DNA from: Liminaster sp017519885
GTDB lineage: Bacteria; Bacteroidota; Bacteroidia; Bacteroidales; UBA3663
Assembly: GCA_017519885.1 (NCBI GenBank)
Contig: JAFWRO010000018.1
Span: 1-64,000, forward strand
DNA length: 64,000 nucleotides
Direction: 5' to 3'
The notes beneath the pieces were generated by a model. That model did not search any database, was not told where the DNA came from, and was given only the letters and a program-made list of their open reading frames with translations. Both the position numbers and the translations under genes were made by a program. Shown piece after piece: positions 40,792 to 50,413 of the stretch; position 1 is the first letter of the stretch; each line of letters starts with the position of its first letter.

Positions 40792-43701
40792 TTACTTCTT
40801 GGCGACAGCCTCAGCTTTAGCCTCCTTCTTGCCCATCCAGTAATAGGCAGCAGGAACGGCGAGGAAGATGGTGGTCAATGGGTCGACTACAACACCGAGC
40901 AACATAGCGAAGATGAAGCTGCGGATGGTAGCACCACCGAGCACGAAGATCACGATCAGTACCAAGAGGGTAGAGATGGAGGTGTTCAACGTACGTGGCA
41001 TAGTGGCGTTGAGGGCCTCGTTGACAATATTGTAGCGAGTCTTGTTGGGATAAAGGGTGCTCACCTCACGGATACGGTCGAATACGACCACGATATCGTT
41101 GATTGAGTAACCGATTACGGTCAAAATGGCTGCAATGAACGCCTGGTCGATCTCCATCGAGAATGGCATGATGGATGGGAGCAAGCAGTAAAGACCCAGG
41201 ATGACGAGGGTATTGGCTGCAAGGCCCAGAATAGCGCCAATCGAGAATGCCACGTTGCGGAAACGCAAGAGGATGTAGAGGGCGATGGCGATGAGCGAGA
41301 GGATGATGGCTACGATAGCGCCGTAGGTGATATCCTCAGCAATCGAAGGACCAACCTTCTGGGTAGAAGGAATGTTATCCTCATTGTTGAATGCCTCGAA
41401 ATCGGTGCTTACATAACCCAGTTCCTTACCGGCATCGTAGATGGCCTGCTTCATGATGAGGTTGGCCTGTGCATCGTCGGCAGCATTGAGGTCGTAGTTG
41501 GTGGTGATACGAACCTGGTTGTCGCGGCTGATGGTGATGACCTTGATCGAAGCATCACCCAGCGTGGCGTTGTTCTCAAGTTTCTCAGCAAGAGCCTCGT
41601 TATCGACGGCACCCACCTCGTTGAAGGCAACCACATAGTTGCGACCGCCCGTGAAGTCGATACCCTTCTCAAGGCCTGGGAAGAACATCAGGACGATAGC
41701 CAGCACAGCGATGACGGCATACACCTTGGTGGTGAAATAACCCTTCTTCACGAAGTCGATGTGGGTAGGCTTGAGCAAACCAGAGAGTGCACCAGTGAAG
41801 GTGAGGTTCTTGAACCAGCCCTTGCCAAGAGCCCACTCGAAGAAGATACGGCTCAGGAAGACGGCGCTCACGAACGAGGTGATGATACCGATGATGAAGG
41901 TGACGGCGAAACCACGGATAGGACCTGTACCGAAGTAGTAGAGAATGATACCGGTGATCAACGAGGTCAAGTTGGCATCGAAGATGGCGCTGAACGCATT
42001 GCGATAGGCAGCATCAACAGCCGAACGGAGCTGCTTGCCGCTGGCAAGCTCTTCCTTGGCACGCTCGTAGATAAGTACGTTGGCATCCACAGCAATACCC
42101 ATGGAGAGCACGATACCGGCGATACCCGAAAGGGTAAGCACAGCATGGAAGCTCGAAAGGATACCGAGTGTGAAGAAGGCATTGATCAAGAGGCAGCAGT
42201 CGGCCACGAGACCTGCGGTGACGCCATAGAAGAGCACCATGTAGATGAAGAGGAGCACGAGGGCCACGATGAACGAAATCACACTGGCCTTGATTGACTC
42301 AGAACCGAGGGTAGGACCAACCACGTCCTCAGACACGATGTTGACCTTGGCAGCCATCTTACCCGACTTGAGCACGTTGGCCAAGTCGTTGGCTTCCTCA
42401 GTGTCGAAGTTACCGGTGATCTGCGAACGGCCACCCGTAATCTCCTGGTTGACGCGAGGAGCAGAATAAACCACATCATCAAGCACGATAGCGACGCACT
42501 TGCCTACGTTCTCCTTGGTGAGCTTGGCCCAGGTGTTACCAGCCTCAGGAGTCATGGTCATGCTGACCTGATACTCGTTGTGAATCTGCTCGAAGTCGGC
42601 AGAAGCATCAACTACGATGTCGCCACCCTTGGTTGCATCGGGAAGAGATGGATGACCGAGGTTGTCGTGTGCCTTAAGGGCATAGAGCTGATACCAGAGA
42701 CCCTTGTCGTCGAACGACTTGACGCTCCAGGCAAGCTTCAGCTTACGTGGGAAGGCATCCTTGTACTGCTTCTGGTTGAAGAGGGCATTGAGGGCAGCGG
42801 TATCGCTCGACTGAGCAACGGCAATCACCGGACCCTGGTCGCCAAACACCTGCACGCGGGCAGCAAGGCTGTTCTGCATAGCATTGGCAAGTGCAACGCT
42901 ATCGACAGCGGCACTATCGCTGGCTACAGGAACGTTCTTCTGAGCCTCGGCCATAAGCATGTTCTGGAATGCGCCAGCAATCTCACCGGCCTGATAAGTC
43001 TCCCAGAACTCAAGATTGGCAGAACCCTGAAGAAGCTTCTTCACACGTTCGGGCTCCTTCACGCCAGGCAGCTCGACAAGAATGCGGCCAGCCTGCTGGA
43101 GACGCTGGATGTTAGGAGCAACTACACCGAAACGGTCGATACGGTTACGGAGCACATTGAACGAGTTCGAAAGAGCAGACTCCATCTCGCTCTTGATGAT
43201 CGATACAACCTCAGCATCGCTGGTGCTCTTGGTGATCTTCTCCTTGAGCTGATAGGTGCTGAAGACGTCGGCCAGCTTTCCAGTTGGGTCGATCTTCTTG
43301 TAGTTGGCGGCGAAAGCATCGACAAAGTTGTCGCCGCTCTCTACCTCACCTGCATTCTGAGTTTCAGCCAGTGCCTGCACGAAAGTGGGGTTCTGGGCGT
43401 TCTCGGCAGCGAGTGACTTGAGCACATCGGCTACAGAGATCTCAAGAATAACGTTCATACCTCCCTTCAGGTCCAGGCCGAGGCCCACCTGCATCTCCTG
43501 TGCCTGCTTGAAGGTCTTACCCAACCAGACAGTCTCATTGGAGATGGAATCCAAGAAATACTTGGCTGAATTGCCTGTTTCTGCAGCGTATGCTTCGGCC
43601 TTCTTTTCTACACGACGCACTCCGTAGGAGAACGAGATGTAGTAGGCGCAAAGTAAAGCGAGCAAGACGGCAATCACACTTACAAATCCTTTGTTTTGCA
43701 T
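40792..43701 (-). CDS. secDF: Fused protein translocase subunits SecD and SecF
   Basis: Membrane partner of SecYEG that uses the proton gradient to pull exported proteins into the periplasm. The 969-residue protein joins SecD (about residues 1-600, with GLGLDLKGGMNVILEISV, LRNRIDRFGVVAPNIQRL and six membrane helices) and SecF (about 625-960, with GIDFTGGRNYVVAF, YSINDIVVVFDRIRE, and NTSISTLLVLIVIFVLGG). Such fusions are normal in Bacteroidetes. A long insert of about 200 residues in the first periplasmic domain distinguishes it from E. coli SecD. It is monocistronic, with its own -7 element (43749-43756) and terminator. Confidence 0.95.
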   Translation of the reverse strand: MQNKGFVSVIAVLLALLCAYYISFSYGVRRVEKKAEAYAAETGNSAKYFLDSISNETVWLGKTFKQAQEMQVGLGLDLKGGMNVILEISVADVLKSLAAENAQNPTFVQALAETQNAGEVESGDNFVDAFAANYKKIDPTGKLADVFSTYQLKEKITKSTSDAEVVSIIKSEMESALSNSFNVLRNRIDRFGVVAPNIQRLQQAGRILVELPGVKEPERVKKLLQGSANLEFWETYQAGEIAGAFQNMLMAEAQKNVPVASDSAAVDSVALANAMQNSLAARVQVFGDQGPVIAVAQSSDTAALNALFNQKQYKDAFPRKLKLAWSVKSFDDKGLWYQLYALKAHDNLGHPSLPDATKGGDIVVDASADFEQIHNEYQVSMTMTPEAGNTWAKLTKENVGKCVAIVLDDVVYSAPRVNQEITGGRSQITGNFDTEEANDLANVLKSGKMAAKVNIVSEDVVGPTLGSESIKASVISFIVALVLLFIYMVLFYGVTAGLVADCCLLINAFFTLGILSSFHAVLTLSGIAGIVLSMGIAVDANVLIYERAKEELASGKQLRSAVDAAYRNAFSAIFDANLTSLITGIILYYFGTGPIRGFAVTFIIGIITSFVSAVFLSRIFFEWALGKGWFKNLTFTGALSGLLKPTHIDFVKKGYFTTKVYAVIAVLAIVLMFFPGLEKGIDFTGGRNYVVAFNEVGAVDNEALAEKLENNATLGDASIKVITISRDNQVRITTNYDLNAADDAQANLIMKQAIYDAGKELGYVSTDFEAFNNEDNIPSTQKVGPSIAEDITYGAIVAIILSLIAIALYILLRFRNVAFSIGAILGLAANTLVILGLYCLLPSIMPFSMEIDQAFIAAILTVIGYSINDIVVVFDRIREVSTLYPNKTRYNIVNEALNATMPRTLNTSISTLLVLIVIFVLGGATIRSFIFAMLLGVVVDPLTTIFLAVPAAYYWMGKKEAKAEAVAKK

Positions 43702-43748
43702 TGTTGAAAATATTTGATTTTACTTAATTTTTTCGCATATTTCGGGCG

Positions 43749-43756
43749 CAAAGTTA
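43749..43756 (-). promoter_or_regulatory. -7 element of secDF
   Basis: CAAAGTTA reads TAACTTTG on the - strand, a match to TAnnTTTG, 48 bp upstream of the secDF ATG. The -33 region is only CGAA-like. Confidence 0.6.
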
Positions 43757-43840
43757 AATAAAATAATTGAAATCACGAAAAAAAACCTAAAAAAAAGCAC
43801 TTTTTTTACTCTTTTTTATGTATGTGTGACTATTTTTGTG

Positions 43841-43848
43841 TATCTTCG
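43841..43848 (+). promoter_or_regulatory. Variant -7 element of the Ig-like lipoprotein gene
   Basis: TATCTTCG differs from TAnnTTTG at one position and ends 4 bp before the ATG at 43853, so the mRNA would be essentially leaderless. It is preceded by A- and T-rich sequence. Confidence 0.45.
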
Positions 43849-43852
43849 CGGC

Positions 43853-45919
43853 ATGTTTCGACACTTTTTGACAAAAAAACGTTCAAAATTAGCACCTCTT
43901 GCCGTCCTGTCGTTCGCAGGACTTTTGGGGTGTGCCAGTATCGGTTCGCCAGGTGGAGGACTCTACGACGAGACGCCTCCCGCGCTTGTGCGCAGCGAGC
44001 CCGCCGAAGCAGCGACGAGCGTCAACAGGCAGAAGATCACGATGCGCTTCAACGAGAACATCAAGCTCGACAATGCCAACGAGAAAATGACCATCTCTCC
44101 ACCGCAGGTCAAGGCGCCAACCATCTCAAGCAATGCGAAAACGTTGACCATCGAACTGCGAGACACGCTGCAGGCCAATACTACATATACCATCGACTTG
44201 GGCGATGCTGTGCAGGACAACAATGAAGGCAATCCGCTGGAAAACCTGTCGCTCACCTTTTCGACAGGCGACCACATCGATACGATGAAGGTGATGGGCA
44301 CCTTGCTCAATGCCAAGGATCTGGAACCCGTCACCGGGGCTTTTGTTGGCATCTATGCCCTTAACGAGGATGGAATTTTTCCTGCTCGCGGTAAGGAGGG
44401 TGACTCCTTACAACTGGCCATCGACTCCATAGTTGCCCTATATCCTGATTCCATCTTCAGCCTACGTCCCTTCGAACGTGCCGGCAAGACCGATTCCTAC
44501 GGACGATTCACCATCAGCGGTGTAGGCCCTGGCAAGTATCGCATGTATGCCGTGAAGGATGGGAACACCAACTATATGTACGATGTCAACACCGAAGACA
44601 TCGCCTTTGTCGATTCGCTCATTATCCCTTCGGTCGGCAGTCATACCGCAAGCGACACCATCTGGAACCGCTTCGACAGCCTGAAGGTCGATTCCATCTA
44701 CGTGCACGAGGTCACCGACTATTATCCGAATGACCTGTGTCTGCGCATGTTCAACGAAGGTCATGTCATCCGCTATCTCGATGACATGAAATGGAAGGAC
44801 AGCACCCAGATTACGCTCAACTTTGCCGCTCGGATGCCCGAACCTCCCGTCATCTCGTTGCTCGACGAAGAAGACCGTGGTCCTGCGAGATTAGACAAGG
44901 ATGCCTGGCTCATCTGCGAACCCAATCCGACCAACGACACCCTCGTCTATTGGCTGCGCGATTCGCTGGTATATCATCGCGATACGTTACACCTTACCGT
45001 GACCTATCCATTCACTCAGAATGGCATCGACATCATCCGCACCGACACAATGCACCTGGAGAAGCCTGAGATTAATGTGCCGGAAGATCAGCACCCGGAG
45101 GACAAGGACGACAAGAAGAAGAAAAAAAGACGCAAGAAAGATCAGGAAGAGGCACCCCAGGACACCCTTCCAAAGACTGTTTTCATGAGCATTAAGCTGC
45201 TCGACAGCAAAATTGACGTAGGAAAACGACCCCGCTTCGAAACTTCTGCCCCTCTCGACAGTCTAAATACCGAAGCACTCCATCTGGAGCAGCAAAAGGA
45301 TACTATCTGGGTACCCCTCGATTTCGAGCTTGTGCAAGACAGCCTCCGTCTGCGTCGCTACACGCTCCATGCCAAGCCGCACTTCTCGCCAGGCCAAAAC
45401 TATAGGCTCATCTGCGACTCAGCGTCGATGTTCGACATCTACGGACATCCCCTCGACTCCATCGCGATGACCTTCAGCGAGAAAAAGAGCGACGAATATG
45501 CCCACCTGCTGGTGAACGTACAGGGAGTAGAGGGCGAAGCTTTCGTCCAGCTCCTCAACGAGAAAGACAACCCCGTGCAGCAGGTAAGTGTAAAAAATGG
45601 CCAAGCCAGATTCCCACAGGCTCCCGTCGGCAAATGCTATGTCCGACTGGTGGAAGATCGCAACGGGAACGGCATCTTTGACGTAGGATCACTCGATGGC
45701 CGCATCCAGCCTGAGAACGTCTTCTATCTTCCCAAGATGCTCGAAATGCGCGAGAACTGGGACTACAGCGAGACCTGGAATGTGCGCGCCACTGAGCTTG
45801 ACAAACAGAAACCTGATGAACTGAAGCAGAACAAGCCGAAGGAAAAGAAGGAAAAGAAGAGCAAGAACGAGGAATATCTCGAGAAACATCCAAACTTAAG
45901 AAAGAAACTTAACAAATAA
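43853..45919 (+). CDS. Ig-like domain lipoprotein (Bacteroidetes GSPGGG family)
   Basis: A 688-residue lipoprotein with lipobox LLGC (Cys27) and the family marker SIGSPGGGLYDETPP. An SbsA-type Ig-like domain follows (residues 38-128, VNRQKITMRFNENIKLD, TYTIDLGDAVQDNN), then beta-rich domains including a carboxypeptidase-like GRFTISGVGPGKYRMYAVKD and a second SNGNGIFD-like segment DRNGNGIFDVGSLDG. Two lysine-rich tracts are striking: one around residues 425-440 and the C-terminal tail. Its role is unknown; homologues are found widely in Bacteroidetes near DUF3108 genes. ATG 43853 is preferred to GTG at 43826, which overlaps the -7 element. Confidence 0.85.
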   Translation: MFRHFLTKKRSKLAPLAVLSFAGLLGCASIGSPGGGLYDETPPALVRSEPAEAATSVNRQKITMRFNENIKLDNANEKMTISPPQVKAPTISSNAKTLTIELRDTLQANTTYTIDLGDAVQDNNEGNPLENLSLTFSTGDHIDTMKVMGTLLNAKDLEPVTGAFVGIYALNEDGIFPARGKEGDSLQLAIDSIVALYPDSIFSLRPFERAGKTDSYGRFTISGVGPGKYRMYAVKDGNTNYMYDVNTEDIAFVDSLIIPSVGSHTASDTIWNRFDSLKVDSIYVHEVTDYYPNDLCLRMFNEGHVIRYLDDMKWKDSTQITLNFAARMPEPPVISLLDEEDRGPARLDKDAWLICEPNPTNDTLVYWLRDSLVYHRDTLHLTVTYPFTQNGIDIIRTDTMHLEKPEINVPEDQHPEDKDDKKKKKRRKKDQEEAPQDTLPKTVFMSIKLLDSKIDVGKRPRFETSAPLDSLNTEALHLEQQKDTIWVPLDFELVQDSLRLRRYTLHAKPHFSPGQNYRLICDSASMFDIYGHPLDSIAMTFSEKKSDEYAHLLVNVQGVEGEAFVQLLNEKDNPVQQVSVKNGQARFPQAPVGKCYVRLVEDRNGNGIFDVGSLDGRIQPENVFYLPKMLEMRENWDYSETWNVRATELDKQKPDELKQNKPKEKKEKKSKNEEYLEKHPNLRKKLNK

Positions 45920-45933
45920 ATATCAAAAATCAG

Positions 45934-46815
45934 ATGCTACGCCGTCTCACCCTATTCCTTATTATTATCGCGTGCGCGTATGCACCAGCCATTTATTCAG
46001 CAGCCCCCATCGCTCCACAGGAGCAGGCTGCCTGGGCAGCATCCAACACTCCGGAGAATCTGGAGTACAATATCTATTTCCATATCGGACTCATCAATGC
46101 CAAGGCTGGCTTCGGCAAGTTGAGTTTCACGAAAGAGACCGACAAGAATGGACAAACCGTCTATCATAGCAAACTCGCCGGCAAGTCGCTAAGTATCGTG
46201 GAGCATATCATGAGAGTACGTGATACGCTCGACTGCTACTTCAACGAGGATATGGTGCCCCTGCGCTTCCGCAAAGGAACTCACGAGGGCAGCTACAATG
46301 CGCTGGCCAACTATTACTACCGTCATCATTGGCATAACAAAAGTGCTGCCGACACGAAGAACGTTGGTTCAGCAGGGCAGCCGAACCGACGTCTCAACGA
46401 CGTTGACAGCACCAGTGTAGTCCTCAAGCGTTGGCGCAAGAAAGGCAAGGAAGACGCCGTGAACCGTGAAGTGCACTTCACCAACGAAGGTCCGGCCTAC
46501 GATATGCTTTCGGTATTCTATTCAGTTCGCCACCTCGACTACGAGCACATGAAGAAAGGCAAACGGATGAAGTTCGTGTGCTATGACGGTATCACCCAGC
46601 AGATCATCAATGTAGATTATTGTGGCGTCGAGAAATGCGAGATGCGCAACGGGAAGACACACAAGGCCTTCCTCATCGATCTGAATTTCGCAACCAAGGG
46701 GCAGGACAGTACACCACTCAAAGTCTGGCTTTCGACCACCCCCGATCATCGTCCCCTCAAGGCCATCATCGGACTGAAGCGCATCGGATCAATCCGATGT
46801 GAGATACAGGAATAG
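45934..46815 (+). CDS. DUF3108 family exported protein
   Basis: A 293-residue exported protein of unknown function with signal peptide MLRRLTLFLIIIACAYAPAIYSA. The DUF3108 region begins LEYNIYFHIGLINAKAGFGKLSF and includes IVEHIMRVRDTLDCYFNEDMVPLRF and the late KVWLSTTPDHRPLKAIIGLK. The beta-rich family is thought to adopt a lipocalin/LolB-like shape, so an envelope lipid-related role is possible. It starts 14 bp after the Ig-like lipoprotein gene and is likely co-transcribed with it. The stop lies 6 bp from the end of the convergent thioesterase gene. Confidence 0.85.
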   Translation: MLRRLTLFLIIIACAYAPAIYSAAPIAPQEQAAWAASNTPENLEYNIYFHIGLINAKAGFGKLSFTKETDKNGQTVYHSKLAGKSLSIVEHIMRVRDTLDCYFNEDMVPLRFRKGTHEGSYNALANYYYRHHWHNKSAADTKNVGSAGQPNRRLNDVDSTSVVLKRWRKKGKEDAVNREVHFTNEGPAYDMLSVFYSVRHLDYEHMKKGKRMKFVCYDGITQQIINVDYCGVEKCEMRNGKTHKAFLIDLNFATKGQDSTPLKVWLSTTPDHRPLKAIIGLKRIGSIRCEIQE

Positions 46816-46821
46816 ACTCAA

Positions 46822-47523
46822 TCAACTGAATTCAACAATAGCACTTGCTTCCCCGTGGATATCGAGCGAAACGACTATCGTCTCGCCAATGTGATAAACC
46901 ACGGGGACTAGTATATCTCCAAGTTTGGCTGGAATGCGATATTCCAGACGAAGGTTCTTCACCTCAAAGTCTGCGGGCAGTAACTCCATGGCCATGCGCA
47001 CGTAATTGGCATTGTTGACATGCTTGTTGTAGTCAATATCGGCACGCAATACAGAAATCGGGTCACAAACCACTCCCCCTTCTTTGGGCAGGATGATGCG
47101 TCGTTCACCATAGTTCATTTCCAGCTGAGAATCAAGATGCATCGAAGCGATAGCATCAGCTCCCACGCGCTTCAGCTTGCCTGTCGATTTATCCACAAAG
47201 GCGCCCATACTCCACGTCTTGTAGCAAGGTTCCCCATTTGAATCATAGATGAACGTATTGCGGAATCCGAACATTGGCTTCATATCATAGACCGATGTCG
47301 TCACCGTCAGTTCTTCCTTGTAACTGGGGACGCGGACGATTTCGACCACACGCGAAGCCAGGAGCTGGGTCATGTTCTGTTGGGTGAAAAACTGTTGGAT
47401 GCCAGGTTCGCTGTCAATCCACATCTCAGAGCAGTCCTGCATCATCTGGAGGGCTGAATATAACTTCAACCGACCTTCGCTATCGCAGGTACTGGTGGTA
47501 ACCTTAAAGTGTAAACTGTACAT
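46822..47523 (-). CDS. Acyl-ACP thioesterase (FatA/FatB-like)
   Basis: Releases fatty acids from acyl-carrier protein in the cytoplasm. The 233-residue protein has two hotdog halves: the first with TTSTCDSEGRLKLYSALQMMQD and the second with DYNKHVNNANYVRMAMELL, where N-x-H-V-N-N-x-x-Y matches the catalytic region of the acyl-ACP thioesterase family. Bacteroidales genomes usually contain one. The 57-bp gap upstream contains the 7-bp repeat TGATGAG; no promoter element is visible. Confidence 0.9.
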   Translation of the reverse strand: MYSLHFKVTTSTCDSEGRLKLYSALQMMQDCSEMWIDSEPGIQQFFTQQNMTQLLASRVVEIVRVPSYKEELTVTTSVYDMKPMFGFRNTFIYDSNGEPCYKTWSMGAFVDKSTGKLKRVGADAIASMHLDSQLEMNYGERRIILPKEGGVVCDPISVLRADIDYNKHVNNANYVRMAMELLPADFEVKNLRLEYRIPAKLGDILVPVVYHIGETIVVSLDIHGEASAIVEFS

Positions 47524-47537
47524 GTAAGATTTTTAAG

Positions 47538-47558
47538 TGATGAGTAATGAGTGATGAG
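47538..47558. repeat. Triple 7-bp repeat
   Basis: TGATGAG, TAATGAG and TGATGAG are directly adjacent, upstream of the acyl-ACP thioesterase gene. Confidence 0.7.
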
Positions 47559-47580
47559 TTTTGGGGAATAACGTCAAAAA

Positions 47581-49164
47581 TTAATTGTCTGACAAGAAAG
47601 AGTTGACCCATCCGAGTATTTCAGGCCGATACTCGAAGTGCATCGTGTCGTAGTGATACCAATGGCCACCCCAGATGAAGCCATGTCGTTCGAAGATTTC
47701 GACTATCGCTCGAGGAATCCTATTTTCGTACTTTAGCGTGTCGAGTTCGCCTGCTCCTTGGTTGGTCCAAAGCCAGTAATTTGAGTATTCTGTATTGATA
47801 TCGATGGCTATGCCATAACTATGGGCACTCTGCCGCTTCGCACCGCGCACCTGACGCCAATAGAATGTGCCTGCAGATGGCAGATAAGGAGCAAGTTCAG
47901 GATGCTGGGCAAGTTCGGCTGCCACTCTCTTGAGTTGTTCCGCCGCTCCATTGATCTTTGTAAACTTCACTTGTCCACCAAACCAATCCACTGTCACGAG
48001 GTTGTGCTTCACCTCCTCCGCCGATGAGCCATACATCTTCTTGAAGAATGCGTCACATCGGCTTCGTCCTGCATCCGACTGATAGACTGGTGTATCCTGT
48101 CTGCAATAGGACAACCGGAACATATCCTCCACATCTGAATAGTCGAGCAGTTGTTCGAAAGTTTTCTCATATTCGTCATCGAATGGTATCGTTGTACCAT
48201 CTGGAAAGATTATCTCATTGTTCCTGTACTTCAATCGTTGCTGGGGATAAGCCTCCATCAGGGTCGCCACTTCCTTGGGAACAATGGAATCAGAGTGGAC
48301 CTCTTCATAAATATTTGAATGAAGTGCTGTACTGCTTGGATCCTTGGGTGAAAAAATGGAGTTGCTGAAATGCCTCAGTTCATTGGCTTGGTATGTGGCA
48401 ATGCCCAGATCCAGGGTTGAAGCATTTTCATCCAATTCGAACCAAGGGGAAAGGACAGAATCATTTCTGTTCTTCAAAATATGGATACTGCAAGCCGGGG
48501 TACTGCCCTGCAACAGAAGAAATATCTTGCGACCTGTCACAGGATTCCTTGCCACATCTGCCACCATAATGGCATGACCATACTTCTTGTCCTCCCTGTC
48601 TTTGGCGCAATACACAAACACATCGCCCGGTTGCATTTCGTTCAACGGACGCTGAGGCATCTCACGAATCAACGATTCGGTGTTGGCATACTTAAAGACA
48701 CGCTTCAAATAGGGCACGAACTTGCTTCTCCTGCCTCCCCAATAGTACCGCATTGTGTTATATTGAGTATCCTCGAAATGGATCTTCCAGAATTGACGTG
48801 TCTGAAAAAGATATTCAGCCCATAAACGGATGCAGACATCAGCACACTGTTCGTAACGATGCAGCAAGGGCAGATTAATTACACGATAACCATAAGGAAG
48901 CAGCGAATCGGCCAACTGCCCATTTATCCTTCGCACCTGCACACTATCGGCAGCCAATGGGAGGTTGCGCAAATATGCAGCGAAGCCTGCATCAACGCCC
49001 ACTCGTTCGTAACCAGCTGGCAATTCTATTGTCCCGACTCTACCATTCGAACCATCGGTTGCCGGAAGTTTCTTGAACCACCAGGGGCCATAGAGATAGG
49101 CCAGCAATGACACGCAACCTACCAGCAATAAGACGAAGAATGCAATCAGAATTTTCTTTGTCAT
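47581..49164 (-). CDS. Fusion of DUF4846 and M15 D,D/L,D-carboxypeptidase-like domains
   Basis: A 527-residue envelope protein. The N-terminus is hydrophobic with LLLVGC, which may be a lipobox (Cys17) or part of a membrane anchor. Residues 40-260 match DUF4846 (CADVCIRLWAEYLF, MQPGDVFVYCAKDREDKKYGHAIMV). Residues 285-527 form an M15-type peptidase with the zinc motif SAHSYGIAID and the catalytic-end WYHYDTMHFEYRPEIL, expected to trim peptidoglycan stem peptides. Each domain is long enough to be a separate protein, and I recall DUF4846 mostly as a single-domain protein, so the fusion is notable. It follows an acyltransferase gene by 31 bp. Confidence 0.82.
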   Translation of the reverse strand: MTKKILIAFFVLLLVGCVSLLAYLYGPWWFKKLPATDGSNGRVGTIELPAGYERVGVDAGFAAYLRNLPLAADSVQVRRINGQLADSLLPYGYRVINLPLLHRYEQCADVCIRLWAEYLFQTRQFWKIHFEDTQYNTMRYYWGGRRSKFVPYLKRVFKYANTESLIREMPQRPLNEMQPGDVFVYCAKDREDKKYGHAIMVADVARNPVTGRKIFLLLQGSTPACSIHILKNRNDSVLSPWFELDENASTLDLGIATYQANELRHFSNSIFSPKDPSSTALHSNIYEEVHSDSIVPKEVATLMEAYPQQRLKYRNNEIIFPDGTTIPFDDEYEKTFEQLLDYSDVEDMFRLSYCRQDTPVYQSDAGRSRCDAFFKKMYGSSAEEVKHNLVTVDWFGGQVKFTKINGAAEQLKRVAAELAQHPELAPYLPSAGTFYWRQVRGAKRQSAHSYGIAIDINTEYSNYWLWTNQGAGELDTLKYENRIPRAIVEIFERHGFIWGGHWYHYDTMHFEYRPEILGWVNSFLSDN

Positions 49165-49195
49165 AACGACAAAATATGTTTATAACTTGCTAAAT

Positions 49196-50413
49196 TCATC
49201 TTCCGCAGAGGATACCACTAACCCGTGGCAAAAACTTGCGAAGAATAATATAGACAAACATACAAATAGCGACGACAACCACAACTCTCAACAAGTAGTT
49301 CATGATAACGACATATGGGAAACTATTGGCCATTTCCATCGACCTCACATCATAAAATCCTGTCAGGGCACCGCCAACCCTGTTGAGCAGCTTAAACACA
49401 TCTTTAAGGATAAAAAAGTGCAGTGCAAAAATCAGGAAGGTAGCATCCTGCCACCTGATTGACCCATTCTTTATCTTTGCCCAAAAAGGACTCGAATAAC
49501 TTCGTCTCACCATCCAAGCCAGCAGGTTGATCATTGTCATTACCTCAAAAACGATAAAGAAAGGATAAATCATCCTTCCTGTTCGAGAATAAAGGTAGCC
49601 ACTGCAAATCATTGCAATAAATAGGATAAGCGTGATAATGGCTATAGGCCAACGCCTGGCATAAAAGACATCTGACAATTCAAATCGATTCAAGGACAAA
49701 AACGCACCCCATCCGAAAAAGAAAAATGCTTCGGCGGTAAATCCCGGAATCATAAAAGAAGTCTGCGTAAGATAAAGGAAAGCCAAAATGGTCATAGTTA
49801 CAATGGCATAAGGAGAAACCTTGCCATCACGGGAACGCAAAAGGAAATGAAATAATGGTGTGAACAAGTCCACGACGATAAGATCCCTGATGAAATAGAA
49901 TGGCAAGAGAATCGGCACAGTAGTATGGGCAGGATGTCCCCATATATCCACCTGGCCTATACCCAGCGACTTAGCATTCCAATAGAGTCCAACCCAGCCG
50001 CCATGGTCATCGACCCAAGCCTTCACCACGTACCAAGGTTTTCCATGGACCAAACAATCCCATATATCCGGGCCTATAATATATAATATGTATAACGTAT
50101 TCCACAATATATAAGGGATGAGGAGCGTCCAGAACCTGCGCTTCATCTTTCGCAGCCATCCACCGCTATTCCATTCTTCCAGATGTAAAAAGAACAAATA
50201 CCCTGATATAAGAAAAAACAATGCGACAACAAACAGAATGATAATTCGTGTCGATATAATAAATTCCATTGCCACATTGCTTCCCAATCCTTGCTCTGCC
50301 AACTTGTCATATTGCCACCCCTTGATGCTGAAGAAGCAATGAATCATAACGACACTTATCGCCAAGGGGAATCGCGCAAAGCTGATTAGCTCAGACGTTA
50401 CATTTTTATTCAT
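49196..50413 (-). CDS. Acyltransferase 3 family membrane protein
   Basis: A 405-residue inner-membrane protein with about ten helices, predicted to transfer acetyl or similar groups to surface sugars. The family start FARFPLAISVVMIHCFF holds the conserved Arg and His; FFLISGYLFFLH marks the second helix region. Its start overlaps the stop of the preceding polymerase-like gene by 8 bp. It differs clearly from the two acyltransferases at 53430-55531. The acceptor glycan is presumed to be the product of this cluster. Confidence 0.88.
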   Translation of the reverse strand: MNKNVTSELISFARFPLAISVVMIHCFFSIKGWQYDKLAEQGLGSNVAMEFIISTRIIILFVVALFFLISGYLFFLHLEEWNSGGWLRKMKRRFWTLLIPYILWNTLYILYIIGPDIWDCLVHGKPWYVVKAWVDDHGGWVGLYWNAKSLGIGQVDIWGHPAHTTVPILLPFYFIRDLIVVDLFTPLFHFLLRSRDGKVSPYAIVTMTILAFLYLTQTSFMIPGFTAEAFFFFGWGAFLSLNRFELSDVFYARRWPIAIITLILFIAMICSGYLYSRTGRMIYPFFIVFEVMTMINLLAWMVRRSYSSPFWAKIKNGSIRWQDATFLIFALHFFILKDVFKLLNRVGGALTGFYDVRSMEMANSFPYVVIMNYLLRVVVVVAICMFVYIILRKFLPRVSGILCGR

